From contig NZ_QXMH01000004.1 of the NCBI RefSeq assembly GCF_003568665.1, positions 352,942 through 416,941 of the forward strand: 64,000 bases of DNA. Reading direction: 5' to 3'. How positions within the stretch are numbered: the first letter of the stretch is position 1; each line of letters begins with the position of its first letter. Made by a program: the position numbers and the translations under genes. Shown here piece by piece: positions 43,757 through 54,200 of the stretch. The DNA is from Chitinophaga alhagiae. Its GTDB lineage: Bacteria > Bacteroidota > Bacteroidia > Chitinophagales > Chitinophagaceae. The notes under the pieces were generated by a model. That model had not been told where the DNA came from. It did not search any database and saw only the letters and a list, made by a program, of their open reading frames with translations.

Positions 43757-46339
43757 TTACCGGTTTACAAACAGGGTGGCCAGCCGTATCAGCAGCAGCG
43801 AGGCCACGCTGAACGCGGCAATCACCAGCCAGTCTTCGCGGCTCATGTACTGCAACCGCAAGGCCTCCGCCACCGGCGGCACCAGGCGGCACAGCAGGGT
43901 GATGCCCAGGCTCAGCACCAGTGAGGCCCAGAGATATTTGTTCCTGATCACGGGGCCGGAGAAAAACCTTTCTTTGGCAGCCGTCATGTTGAGGGAATGC
44001 AATAACTGGGATACGATCAGCGTGAAGAACAGCACGTTGTTGGCGGCGCCCGCATCTGCCGTGCCCCGCCGCACTTGCTCCGCCACAAAGGCCGCTCCCA
44101 GCGAGCAGCCGCAGATAATGGCCGCGTACATCCATATTACGGCCCAGCGTTTTTTGCTGATGATGGGGCGGCGCGGGTCCCGCGGCGGCTTCTGCATCAC
44201 CGTTTCGTCTCCTTCCGTAAAACCCAGCGCCATGGCGGGGAATACGTCTGTAATGAGGTTGATGAACAATATTTGCAGGGCAAATAACTGGAAGGGGAAA
44301 TTAAAAGTGGCAATGAGGCCTATCACCAGCAACTCGCTCAGGTTGCAGGAGAGCAGGAAGATGATGAAGCGGCGGATGTTCTCGAATATGGTCCTGCCCT
44401 GCCGCACGGCGTGTACAATGGAAGAAAAGGCATCGTCTTTCAGTATCATGTCTGCCACCTCCTGGGATACCTGCGTGCCGCGGATGCCCATGGCAATGCC
44501 AATGTCTGCTTTCTTGAGAGCAGGCGCATCGTTCACCCCGTCTCCCGTCATGGCCACTATTTCATGGCGGTCTTGCAGCGCCTTCACCAGGTCCAGCTTC
44601 TGCGCGGGACTTACCCGGGCAAACACTGGCGTTTGCAGCCACTGTTCGGGGTCTCCTCCCATGTCTTTCCCGTTCATGACCTCATTGTTGTTGCTGATAC
44701 CCAGCTGCTGCGCAATATTGGAGGCGGTGGCCGGGTGGTCTCCCGTGAGCATGATCACGCGTATGCCGGCCGTATGGCATTCCCGGATGACCTGCTGCAC
44801 GTCTTTGCGCGGCGGGTCAAGAAAACCCGTGATACCCGCCAGTACGAGGTTGTCCATAAAGCTGTCCGTAGCGGCGGCAGGCTTTGCGTAGGCATAACCC
44901 AGCGTTTTGAGGCCGGATGCGGCCAGGTGGTCCGTTCTTTCCAGCCATTCTTTTTTCTCCGTTTCTTCCAGCGGCTGCGGCCGGCCATTTTTCAATACCT
45001 GTGTACAAAGAGGCAGCAGGTTTTCCATGGCGCCCTTGGCGCAGGCCAGGTACCCTTCGCCGGAGCGGTGCAGGGTGCCCATTACCTTGGTGTCTGAATT
45101 GAAAGGGAACTCTTTCTCCTTGTGATATTTTGCCGCAAGCTGGGCAACATCCGCCCCGGTATCCCGGGCAAATTCCAGCAGGCTGACCTCCAGCGGGTCT
45201 CCGATGCCTTTTTCGTGGTTGAGAGATGCGTTGTTGCAGAGCACCGCTATGCGCTGCAGCATTGTAAAATCTTCCGAGTCCGGCGGAGATCCCAGGGATA
45301 CCTCGCCGGAGGGCAGCTCCGCCGCGGTAACGGTCATCTGGTTTTCCGTAAGGGTACCGGTTTTATCTGTGCAGATCACCGTGGTGGCGCCCAGAGTTTC
45401 CACGGCGGAGAGTTTCTTCACGATCACCTGGTGGCGGGCCATGCGTATCATGCCACGGGCCAGCGCCAGCGTAGCCACTATGGGCAGCCCCTCCGGAATG
45501 GCCGCCACCGCCAGGGCAATGGCCGTTTTGAGCATTTCCAGTACCGGCACCTTGTTCAGCAGCCCGGCCACAAAGATCAGCAGTACAATAACAACCGTAA
45601 TGCCTATCAGCCGTTTGCTGAAACTCTCCAGCTTTTTTTCCAGCGGCGTGGCGGATTTTACCGCGCCCGCCACCATGGCCGCAATATGCCCCAGCTCCGT
45701 TTGCATGCCTGTGGCGGTACACAGCACCCGGGCGTTCCCCTTGCGGATGAAGGTGCCCTTGTATACCATGTTGGTGCGCTCGGCCAGGGGTACGCCTTCT
45801 TCCAGTTCGCCGGGTTCTTTTTCCACCGGCACAGACTCCCCGGTAAGGGCAGACTCGTCTGCCTGCAGGTCTGTAGCCTGCAGTATGCGCCCGTCTGCCA
45901 GTACCATATCTCCCGCTTCCATCACCATCAGGTCTCCCGGCACCAGTTCTTCAGACGGTATTTCCTCCATCACCCCGCCCCTGATCACTTTGGCCATTTG
46001 GCGCGCCAGTTTTTGCAGGGCTTCCATAGAGCGCTCCGCCTGAAATTCCATGACAAAGCCCACCGCGGCGTTGAGCAATATCACCACGCCAATGGCAATG
46101 GCATCCAGCCATTCTTTAAAGAAAAGGGACATGCCGGCGGCCACCAGCAAGAGATATACCACCGGGCTTTTGAACTGGTGCAGCAAGATCATCCAGGGGG
46201 AGCGGCGGCGCTTGCCTGTGATCGCATTGGGGCCATGCTGCTGCAGCAATTCCGCAGCGGCCCCGGGAGAAAGGCCTTGCTCCGTGTCGGCATGCAACTG
46301 GCCGATCAGCTCTTTTACCGGAGTAAAGTAAGGTTCCAT
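43757..46339 (-). CDS. P-type cation-transporting ATPase (P2, Ca2+-like)
   Basis: The ATG at 46339 gives 860 residues; another ATG at 46366 is possible. All P-type landmarks are present: ALTGESVPVE in the actuator domain, AAIPEGLPIVATLAL in the fourth membrane helix, the phosphorylated aspartate in ICTDKTGTLTENQ, MLTGDHPATA, and GDGVNDAPALKKADIGIAMG. The PEGL ion-site motif and N-terminal cation-ATPase domain place it with P2-type pumps for Ca2+, though Mn2+ or other cations are possible. It stands alone between a Tat-exported oxidoreductase and a PAS protein. Confidence 0.93.
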   Translation of the reverse strand: MEPYFTPVKELIGQLHADTEQGLSPGAAAELLQQHGPNAITGKRRRSPWMILLHQFKSPVVYLLLVAAGMSLFFKEWLDAIAIGVVILLNAAVGFVMEFQAERSMEALQKLARQMAKVIRGGVMEEIPSEELVPGDLMVMEAGDMVLADGRILQATDLQADESALTGESVPVEKEPGELEEGVPLAERTNMVYKGTFIRKGNARVLCTATGMQTELGHIAAMVAGAVKSATPLEKKLESFSKRLIGITVVIVLLIFVAGLLNKVPVLEMLKTAIALAVAAIPEGLPIVATLALARGMIRMARHQVIVKKLSAVETLGATTVICTDKTGTLTENQMTVTAAELPSGEVSLGSPPDSEDFTMLQRIAVLCNNASLNHEKGIGDPLEVSLLEFARDTGADVAQLAAKYHKEKEFPFNSDTKVMGTLHRSGEGYLACAKGAMENLLPLCTQVLKNGRPQPLEETEKKEWLERTDHLAASGLKTLGYAYAKPAAATDSFMDNLVLAGITGFLDPPRKDVQQVIRECHTAGIRVIMLTGDHPATASNIAQQLGISNNNEVMNGKDMGGDPEQWLQTPVFARVSPAQKLDLVKALQDRHEIVAMTGDGVNDAPALKKADIGIAMGIRGTQVSQEVADMILKDDAFSSIVHAVRQGRTIFENIRRFIIFLLSCNLSELLVIGLIATFNFPFQLFALQILFINLITDVFPAMALGFTEGDETVMQKPPRDPRRPIISKKRWAVIWMYAAIICGCSLGAAFVAEQVRRGTADAGAANNVLFFTLIVSQLLHSLNMTAAKERFFSGPVIRNKYLWASLVLSLGITLLCRLVPPVAEALRLQYMSREDWLVIAAFSVASLLLIRLATLFVNR

Positions 46340-46472
46340 GCGTTCGTTCTTTGATCTATAATGCATTACAAACAGGGTACCGGTTTTGTTGGTCTTTATT
46401 TTACGGGGGAGCGCAACAGATAGTTTTTTTTGCTATTTTCAGGCTACACCTACAAACTGAAACACCAATTGT

Positions 46473-48026
46473 ATGATTAACCTGTTTTCTCCGGCGCGTA
46501 CGGTATTAATATACTGCATCTTCGGGATTGTATGGGTATTTAGTACTGATTCGCTGCTGCACTGGTTATCCGAATATACGCCATCCGTGCTCAACGGCGG
46601 GCAACGCATCAAGGGCGTTGTATTTGTGCTGATCTCGGCGGCATTGTTGTACTGGCTGCTGCAAAAATACCTGGGCTCCCTCCGTAAATCGGAAAGAACA
46701 TACCTCAACATTTTCCAGGCCAACCCGCAACCCATGTGGATCTACGATCTGAACAGCTTCCGCTTCATTGAAGTGAACGACGCCGCCGTGAGCGTTTACG
46801 GCTACAGCCGCGAAGAGTTCCGGCACATGACCATTCTGGACATGCGGCCCGCGGAAGACATAGAACGGGTAAAACAATACCACCACAACATGACAAGCGG
46901 TTACGCGGACGCGGGCGTATGGCGGCACCTGAAAAAAGACGGCACCGTGGTGTACGTGGATATACAGGCCTATGCCACGGAGTATAACGGTAAAGAGGTA
47001 CAGGTAGTATGCAGCCGGGACGTGTCTGAAAAATACCTGGCCAGCAAAGCTCTCAGCGAGCATCAGCAATTGCTCAGCACCATCATCAACAGTACGGATG
47101 ACCTTGTCTGGTCCGTAGACGCCAACCTGCGCTTTGTTGCTTTCAACAATGCTTTCAAAACCATCATCCATCTCATCAGCGGCGTTGAGCTGGAAGTAGG
47201 CATGCCACTGATAGATGCAGAGGGCGAAGCGGAATACCGCAGATGGCAGCAATACTATGAAGCCACCCTGCGGGGCGAAAAACAGGTAATAGAAGAAGAA
47301 CGCGAGCTGCAGGATGCTGGCATCACCTATGCGGAAATTACCATGGACCCTATTATGGACGAAGGCAGGATCATTGGCGTGGCCTGCTTTGCCCACAACA
47401 TCACGGAAAGAAAGCAACAGGAGATCCAAATGAAAAAAATGCTGGAAAGATATGACATGGTAACCCTGGCCACCAATGATGTGATCTGGGACTGGGACCT
47501 TGTCAGCAACCAGGTGATATGGAACAAGAACCTGGAAGTGCAGTTCGGCCACACGGCCGTGGAAAATGAAGCGGGCTGGTGGGAAAAGAATGTACATCCT
47601 GACGATGTGGAAGAAGTGGTGAACGGCTTCAACCAGGCCGCGGAAAACGGCCAGCGCGCCTGGGCCGTTGAATACCGCTTCCGGCGGGCAGACGGTGTGT
47701 ACCGCAGTGTGAACGACCGCGGTTACGTGATGTACAACGAAGAAGGGAAGCCTATCCGCATGATAGGCGCCATGCAGGATGTTGAAGACAAAAAACAGTA
47801 CATAGAAGAGCTGAAAAAAGTGGCGCAGCTCAGCTCTCACAGCCTGCGCCGGCCCGTAGCCTCCATGCTGGGCATCGTATCCATGTTGAATAAAGACAAC
47901 CTCTCCCACCCTGACAATGCGCCGCTGCTGGCCCACGTTGAAAGAGTAGCGCAGGAAATGGACGGCATTCTGCATGTAGTGGCGGAGAAGTGCAACAACA
48001 TCTTCCAGCAAACAGAAAAAGTATAA
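46473..48026 (+). CDS. Membrane multi-PAS protein ending in a DHp-like segment without an ATPase domain
   Basis: The 517-residue protein has two N-terminal helices (TVLIYCIFGIVWVFSTDSLLHW, VVFVLISAALLYWLLQKYL). Three PAS domains follow, at about 75-190, 200-310 and 325-440 (NPQPMWIYDLNSFRFIEVN; DDLVWSVDANLRFVAFN; NDVIWDWDLVSNQVIWN). The last 70 residues resemble a histidine-kinase dimerisation domain with H456 in LSSHSLRRPVASMLG. The frame then stops before any HATPase domain. No frameshift or downstream kinase frame is evident, because a convergent gene follows at once. Confidence 0.85.
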   Translation: MINLFSPARTVLIYCIFGIVWVFSTDSLLHWLSEYTPSVLNGGQRIKGVVFVLISAALLYWLLQKYLGSLRKSERTYLNIFQANPQPMWIYDLNSFRFIEVNDAAVSVYGYSREEFRHMTILDMRPAEDIERVKQYHHNMTSGYADAGVWRHLKKDGTVVYVDIQAYATEYNGKEVQVVCSRDVSEKYLASKALSEHQQLLSTIINSTDDLVWSVDANLRFVAFNNAFKTIIHLISGVELEVGMPLIDAEGEAEYRRWQQYYEATLRGEKQVIEEERELQDAGITYAEITMDPIMDEGRIIGVACFAHNITERKQQEIQMKKMLERYDMVTLATNDVIWDWDLVSNQVIWNKNLEVQFGHTAVENEAGWWEKNVHPDDVEEVVNGFNQAAENGQRAWAVEYRFRRADGVYRSVNDRGYVMYNEEGKPIRMIGAMQDVEDKKQYIEELKKVAQLSSHSLRRPVASMLGIVSMLNKDNLSHPDNAPLLAHVERVAQEMDGILHVVAEKCNNIFQQTEKV

Positions 48027-48057
48027 AGGGGCCCACATCAGCAGTACCCCTTTGTAT
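48021..48057. terminator. Hairpin between convergent PAS and fucosidase genes
   Basis: Stem AAAGGGG / CCCCTTT, extended by weaker pairs, surrounds a 15-base loop and overlaps the stop codon of the PAS gene. There is no long T run, so termination is probable but not certain. Confidence 0.45.
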
Positions 48058-48078
48058 CTATTTCAAATTGAGCGCAAA

Positions 48079-49488
48079 TCAGGTTTTGGCTTCCTGGTAT
48101 TGTGCATTACCCTTTCCCGCACCGGTTTCCAGTATGATCACCGGGGGCATTTTGTAGGCCTGCTGCGGCAGGTGTATAAAAAACTGGTCTTTCGCAATTT
48201 CTTCCACCTTCATGCTTTTGCCTGCCAGCGTAGCTTTGGCAATTTTAGTACCTGCCGGCACCTTCACTTTCAGCAGGCCGCTCACCGGTATGTTGAACAC
48301 CACCATGTTCACCCGGCCGCCGCTGCGGGGTTTGGTGAAGTACCCCCAGTCCTGCTTGTCCCAGCCGGCATAATCGCAATCATAGATCGCCGGCCCGTTC
48401 TGCTGCATCCAAATGCCGATGGTGCGGGCTATATGCTGCTCTTCAGCGCGGATGCTGCCATCTCCGGCAGGGCCGAAGTTCAGCAAAAAGTTGCCGCCCA
48501 TGGAGGTAGTGTGTACCAGCATTTCCAGCAGCTCCAGCGGGCTTTTCACGTGGCTCACGCTCCAGTCTCTATGGTAGCCCCACTGGTTTTCAGGCACCGT
48601 CATGCAGGCTTCCCAATCCCATTTTGTAACCTGTACGTCTTTTACGGGATGCGGCAGCCGGCGTTCGTAACCGGATTCATAGTCTCCCATCAGCTTGCCG
48701 TTGGAGTCTATATGCCGTTTCCCGAAATCGTCTGCCCGCAGGCGGCTGTTGACCACCACGCCGGGGCGCACCTGCTTGAGCATCTGTTCCATTTCCAGCG
48801 TCCACCAACCGTCCTTCTTGATGGAATTGTCCCAGGTGCCGTCAAACCAGAACCCTTTAACTGTGGGGTAATTGGTGGCCAGCTCACGCAACTGGTTGCC
48901 CGCAAAGGTGAGAAAGCGGCGGAAGGCAATGCTGTCTTCGGCCGATTTGATGTCATACCGCCAGTCAGGGTGATGCCAGTCCAGCACAGAGTAATAAAAA
49001 TTCACGTCTATGCCTTCTGCATTATAGGCATCTACCAGTTCCTTCAGAATGTCTTTTTTATACGGCGTATGGCCGATGTTGAAATCTGTATACCGGCTGG
49101 GCCAGAGGCAAAAGCCTTCGTGGTGCTTGGTGGTGATGGTCATGTATTTTGCGCCCATCTGTTTGGCCATCTTTGCCCATTGCCGGGCATTGAACTTCAC
49201 CGGGTTGAACTGGTACATGAGCGAGTCCCAGGTAGATGTGGGGATCTTTGCGCTAGACTTCAGGAACTCCGCCGCGTAGTTATAGGTTTTTCCCTCCCAC
49301 ACCCCGCCGGGTATGGCATAAAGGCCCCAGTGAATGAACTGGCCGAAGCGGTTGCCCCGCCATTTGTTCATGGCCTCGTCTGTACGTTTGCCGGTGTACT
49401 GCGCACCGTATTTCAGCGTTACTTCCTGTGCTGAAACGCTGGCACTGCAAAGCAGTGCCAGCGCTAAAATGCCTGTTCTTATTTTCAT
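48079..49488 (-). CDS. Secreted alpha-L-fucosidase (GH29)
   Basis: The ATG at 49488 gives 469 residues with a signal peptide MKIRTGILALALLCSASVSAQ. The long frame to 49632 enters the susD gene. GH29 motifs are clear: NRFGQFIHWGLYAIPGGVW, KYMTITTKHHEGFCLWPSRYTDF, and the nucleophile D216 in GFWFDGTWDNS. A GGNFLLNFGPAGDG motif precedes a C-terminal beta domain. It hydrolyses alpha-L-fucosides with retention. It is the last gene of the PUL, 10 bases after the susD stop, and the only catalytic glycosidase in it. Confidence 0.95.
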   Translation of the reverse strand: MKIRTGILALALLCSASVSAQEVTLKYGAQYTGKRTDEAMNKWRGNRFGQFIHWGLYAIPGGVWEGKTYNYAAEFLKSSAKIPTSTWDSLMYQFNPVKFNARQWAKMAKQMGAKYMTITTKHHEGFCLWPSRYTDFNIGHTPYKKDILKELVDAYNAEGIDVNFYYSVLDWHHPDWRYDIKSAEDSIAFRRFLTFAGNQLRELATNYPTVKGFWFDGTWDNSIKKDGWWTLEMEQMLKQVRPGVVVNSRLRADDFGKRHIDSNGKLMGDYESGYERRLPHPVKDVQVTKWDWEACMTVPENQWGYHRDWSVSHVKSPLELLEMLVHTTSMGGNFLLNFGPAGDGSIRAEEQHIARTIGIWMQQNGPAIYDCDYAGWDKQDWGYFTKPRSGGRVNMVVFNIPVSGLLKVKVPAGTKIAKATLAGKSMKVEEIAKDQFFIHLPQQAYKMPPVIILETGAGKGNAQYQEAKT

Positions 49489-49498
49489 CGTTATGGGT

Positions 49499-51253
49499 TT
49501 ACCATCCCGGGTTCTGTACCAGCGCCTGTGATTTGTTGATCTCAGACTGGGGGATGGGCATAAAATACATTTGCGGGCTTCTGAACGTTCTCTTTTCAAA
49601 CGCAAAGCGCTCGTAGTCATAAAGATCACCATTTTTTGTGATGCGCATGCCGAACATATCGCCGTTTACCTGCTGGTCAAACGTTTTCCAGCGCAAGAGG
49701 TCAAAGAAACGGTGGCCTTCTTCGTACGCCAGCTCCACTCTTCTTTCATTGCGGATGGCGTCCCGCATGCTTTCTTTGGTCAAACCCTGGGGCAACTGGT
49801 ATGGATTCAGGCCGGCACGGCGGCGGATGGCTTCTACCGCGTTATACACGTCTGCAGTGGGGCCGCCGTATTCGTTCAGGGCTTCCGCATAACCGAGCAA
49901 GATTTCCCCGTAGCGGATGGGCGTGAGGCAGCGGGTGGGCGATACGCCAAAGTTGCCGCCCGCGTTCTCGTCCATCATCTTGCGCCAGAGGTAGCCCGTG
50001 CGTGTGGAAGAAGAATTGGTGCTCAGCCCGTCTTGCGGCGCAAAGAGGTACAGCCACACGGGGTCTCTGCGGTTGGTGGAGGCCAGCAGCCAGGTTGCAC
50101 CATTGTGGAGTATGGAGAAATAAAACCGCGGGTCGCGGCCCTGGTAAGGATCATTAGCGTTGTAACCGCTGCCGGCTTCGTCAATGGCCTTGCCGTTAGC
50201 CATGGGGAAAGCATCTACCAGTTGCTGCGTGGGGAAGCTGTAGGTTTGGCCTCCGCGCGTGGCGGGCAGGCACATGTTTTCGAAGGTGCGGTTGGCGCCC
50301 TGCATGATCTGGAAAATGTGCTCCTTGTTCTTACGCTGTATAAAGGTGGTGTAAAAACCGTTGCCGGGGCGGGTGGTATTGTCTTCTATCAGCTCGTACG
50401 TGCCCAGGTCCATCACTGCCTTGAAAGCATCTGCCGCGGCTTTCCAGCGTTCGGCATTGGCGCTTTCATAGCCCAGTATTTTTTTCTGGTCTGCCGTTTC
50501 TCCCAGGTTGCCGCCGTTGAACAGCGGGCTGGCGGCCAGCAGCAGCGTTTTGGCTTTCACGGCCAGCGCCGCCCCGCGGGTAGGGCGGCCATACTCCCCG
50601 CCGAGTTGCTCTTCAGGCAGAACGGCCGCCACTTCTTCCATCTCTTTCACAATATAGCTCACACACTCTTCAAAGGAATTGCGGGGCTGGTTAAAGTCGT
50701 CCGTCAGGTCGTACAGCCGGTCGCCTATCAGCGGAATGCCGCCGTGGGTACGCAACAGGTGGAAATAGAAATACGCGCGCAGGAAACGGGCCTCTCCTTT
50801 GGCCAGCGCTTTGCGGCCGGCGGACAAAGGCCCATTGTCTACATTGGCCAGGAAGATATTGGCGCGGCGGATGCAGGTGTAAGGCATGTTCCAGTGGTCG
50901 TTGCGCATCCTGGTAAACTCCGCAACGCCTGCAAAGGTGGCGGAGTTGTACGCCTGCGCGGTTTGCGCGGTGGCGCCGCTCCAGCGTATCTCTGAATCGT
51001 CTGTGGCATCTGAAAAAGACCAGAGCCCGCCGCCATAGAGGCCATTATCTATAAAGTAGGTGTAAGACAGGTTACGGTAAATACCATTCAGAAAATCCAT
51101 GGTGAGCGCACTGTCTGCAAAGGTCTTTTCCTGGTTGATGGTGCCGGTATCGGTTTTGTCCAGGAAACTCTCCCCATCTTTACGGCAGGCCGCAAAGAGC
51201 ATCATGGCCGCAGCCGTTCCGAAGAATATTGTATGAAGGTTGTTTTTTCTCAT
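49499..51253 (-). CDS. SusD/RagB-family glycan-binding lipoprotein (second pair)
   Basis: The 584-residue protein starts with a lipoprotein signal whose lipid-bearing cysteine is C23 (LFAACRKD). It has the SusD fold hallmarks: ARFLRAYFYFHLLRTHGGIPL in the TPR-like helices, TRGAALAVKAKTLLLAASPLF, and the C-terminal motif IRNERRVELAYEEGHRFFDLLRW. It should sit on the outer surface as the lid of the SusC transporter that precedes it by 8 bases. Confidence 0.95.
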   Translation of the reverse strand: MRKNNLHTIFFGTAAAMMLFAACRKDGESFLDKTDTGTINQEKTFADSALTMDFLNGIYRNLSYTYFIDNGLYGGGLWSFSDATDDSEIRWSGATAQTAQAYNSATFAGVAEFTRMRNDHWNMPYTCIRRANIFLANVDNGPLSAGRKALAKGEARFLRAYFYFHLLRTHGGIPLIGDRLYDLTDDFNQPRNSFEECVSYIVKEMEEVAAVLPEEQLGGEYGRPTRGAALAVKAKTLLLAASPLFNGGNLGETADQKKILGYESANAERWKAAADAFKAVMDLGTYELIEDNTTRPGNGFYTTFIQRKNKEHIFQIMQGANRTFENMCLPATRGGQTYSFPTQQLVDAFPMANGKAIDEAGSGYNANDPYQGRDPRFYFSILHNGATWLLASTNRRDPVWLYLFAPQDGLSTNSSSTRTGYLWRKMMDENAGGNFGVSPTRCLTPIRYGEILLGYAEALNEYGGPTADVYNAVEAIRRRAGLNPYQLPQGLTKESMRDAIRNERRVELAYEEGHRFFDLLRWKTFDQQVNGDMFGMRITKNGDLYDYERFAFEKRTFRSPQMYFMPIPQSEINKSQALVQNPGW

Positions 51254-51261
51254 GATCGCAA

Positions 51262-54200
51262 TTATTTAAATGAAACCTGCAGGCCGAAATTGTAGATCTT
51301 CTGTTGCGGGTATTTGCTGTATGCTTCTACTGAGCCGCGCTGGGATTCAGGGTCTACGTCGTAGATCTTGAGGTTGTACCAGGTGATCAGGTTGAGGCCG
51401 TTGGCATACAGGCGGATGTCTCCCACCCCTACCCTGCGGCTTACGGATTTGGGCAGGTGGTAACCCAGCTCCAGGTTTTTGAGGCGCAGGTAGTCTACCG
51501 GGCGCAGCCAGAAGGTAGACAGGTCAAAGTTCACCCCACCCAGCCGCGGATACTCCGCAACATCGCGGGTCTCCGGCGTCCAGCGTTTTTTGTGTATCTC
51601 TGAAGGGATGCCGTTGGAGTTGCCGATCTGCAGCAGCGTAGATGCGTCCATACTGCCGCGGGCAGCGCCCTGGAACATCACGGAAAAGTCCAGGTCTTTC
51701 CAGGAAAAACCGGTGCTGAAACCATAGGTTACCTGCGGCAGGTTGGGATAGCCGATGGGGCCTATATCGTTGTTGTTAATGAGGCCGTCCCCATTGATGT
51801 CTTTGAACTTGATATCTCCGGGCTGCACTGTTTTACCCACTACTTCAGGACTTTTGGCAATGTCCGCATCGTCATAATAAAAGCCGTCAAAGGTATAACC
51901 GTAGATCTGGCCAATGGGGCGGCCGGTTTGCGCCAGCAGCGGGTTGGCGGAGTTGAACGGCTCATCCCGGTACAGCACCTTGTTTTTGGCAAATGAGAAG
52001 TTGCCTTTCACAAAGTAGTTGACATTGCCAAGGCGGTTGTTGTGCGTTACGTCCAGCTCATAGCCTTTGTTGCTCACGCGGCCCACGTTCACGGGTGGCA
52101 ATGAAATGCCGGTAAAGGCGGGCACGGTGCCGCGGGCGGTAAGAATATCGTAGCGGTAGTTGTCAAAATAATCCGCTATCACTTCCAGCTTGCCTTTGAA
52201 GAGACGCAGCTCCACGCCCAGGTTGAGCTTGCGTTCACGCTCCCAGCGCACATCTTCGTTGGCCAGTGCGCCGGGCAATACGGCCAGGTAGCTGGCAGGG
52301 CTTTCACCAAAGTTGTAGTTCTGGTTGCCGCCGGGGCGGGTGTATACTTCTTCGTAGAGGTACTGGAAAGAGTTGGGGAACTGGTCGCTGCCTACTTCGC
52401 CATAAGAGCCGCGCAGTTTCAGCTGGTCTACAAACAGCACATTATCCTTGAAGAACGGCTCTTCGCTGATGTTCCAGCCGGCAGACACGGCGGGAAAGAA
52501 CCCGTAGCGCTTGCTGGCCTTGAAGCGGTCTGTACCGTTGTACCCGAGGTTAAATTCCAGCAGGTATTTGGAACGGTAATCGTACCCGAGCCTGCCGGAG
52601 TAGCCGCGGAAGTTGCTCGGGATGTCTGCCGCCTCAATGTCTGTACGCTGGTTGAACAATGCCAGGCCGTATACGGTATGGTGGCCGAAGGCGCGGCGGT
52701 AGTCCAGCACCAGCTGGGTATTGAGGATGCGCTGCGGTTTGGCGCGGCCGTTCTGCCAGTCTGCGTCTTCCGCCAGCACCGGAATGCGGCTGAGCGTAGG
52801 GAATACGGCGTCATACGTATCTGTGCCTGCAATGTATTCATATACCGGGAAGCGGCCGCGGGTAAGGCTTCTGCGGCTCTGGAAATCGTTGGTATACGCC
52901 AGGGAGCCCCTTACGCTCAGGCCCCTGGTGATAAAGTCCAGCTTGTGGTTGGCGGTAAGGTTCAGGTTAAGATCGTTGTTGTATTCCCTTTTGTAACCGG
53001 CATATTTGAGAATGCCTACCGGGTTGAGGGTAAAGTCTTTCCTGCCGCCGAAAGACCCGTCAGGGTTATACACCGGGTATACCCAGGGCGCCAGCAGGCC
53101 GGAGGTGATCCTCCGCCAGAAAGGCCATGCGCCGCCGGCCATCACGTCAGGGAAGTTGGGCTCGTTGATCTCGGACACGCGGGCGGAAAGGTCCAGCCGC
53201 ATGCTGAGGTCTTTGGTCACGTCTACGTCCAGGTTGGAGCGGAAGTTGTACCGTTTCAGGTAATAGTTGCTGTTGAAGTCTTCTTCTTTCGGCAGGTCTT
53301 TCATGATCCCGTTCTGGAAAATATAACCGAGCGAAACGAAGTAACGCACCGCTTCCGTACCGCCGCTGATGTCCAGGTTATTGCGCTGCTGGATGGTGTT
53401 GTTCTTCATCACTTCGTCATACCAGTTCACGTTCGGGTATTTGTACGGTTCATCTCCCAGGCGGAAGTGCTCAATGGCCTCCGGCGAAGTGTAGCCGGGC
53501 AGGTACAGCTCGGGATCTTGCCCGGAGTTGGTGTAATGCTCTATCAGCAAGGGAATGGCTTCATGAGAAGGCAGCGGTTTGCGGTACACGGTGGGTTGCT
53601 GAAAACCGGTTTCGGAGCGCAGCGTGATCTTGGGCGGCCCCTGCTTGCCGCGGCGGGTGGTGATCACCAGTACGCCGTTGGCGCCCTTGATACCGTAAAT
53701 GGCCGTGGTAGACGCGTCTTTCAGGATGGCAATGCTCTCCACCTCGTTGGGGTCTATCTGGCTCACGGCATCGTAAGAATATTCAATGTCATCTACAATG
53801 ATCAACGGGTTGCTGGTGCCGCTGTTGTAAGAGCTGACCCCGCGGATGAAGAAGTTGGCCCCGTCCCTGCCGGGCTGGCCGCTTTGCTGCTGCTGGAAAA
53901 AGCCGGGCAAGCGGCCCACCAGCGAGTTCTGGATGCTGGCCGCAGGGCTCTGGCGCAGCTCCTTGCCGGAGATCATGCTCACGGCGCCCGTGCTGGTCAT
54001 TTTTTTCTGCTTGGCAAAACCTACGGTCACTACTTCGCCAAGACCGGTCACAGCGCCGTCCATCATCACTTCTACAGTGTTTTTGCCCCTCACGTTCACC
54101 GTTTTACCGGCGTAGCCTACAGAGGTGATCACCAGTTCGTTGCCATTCGTTTTAAGCGTGATGGTAAACGTGCCCTTATCATCTGTCAGCACCCCGTTCT

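Noticed and set aside
48079..49632. Fucosidase start at 49632
   Set aside because: It would place 48 unlike residues, overlapping the end of susD, before a perfect signal peptide at 49488.
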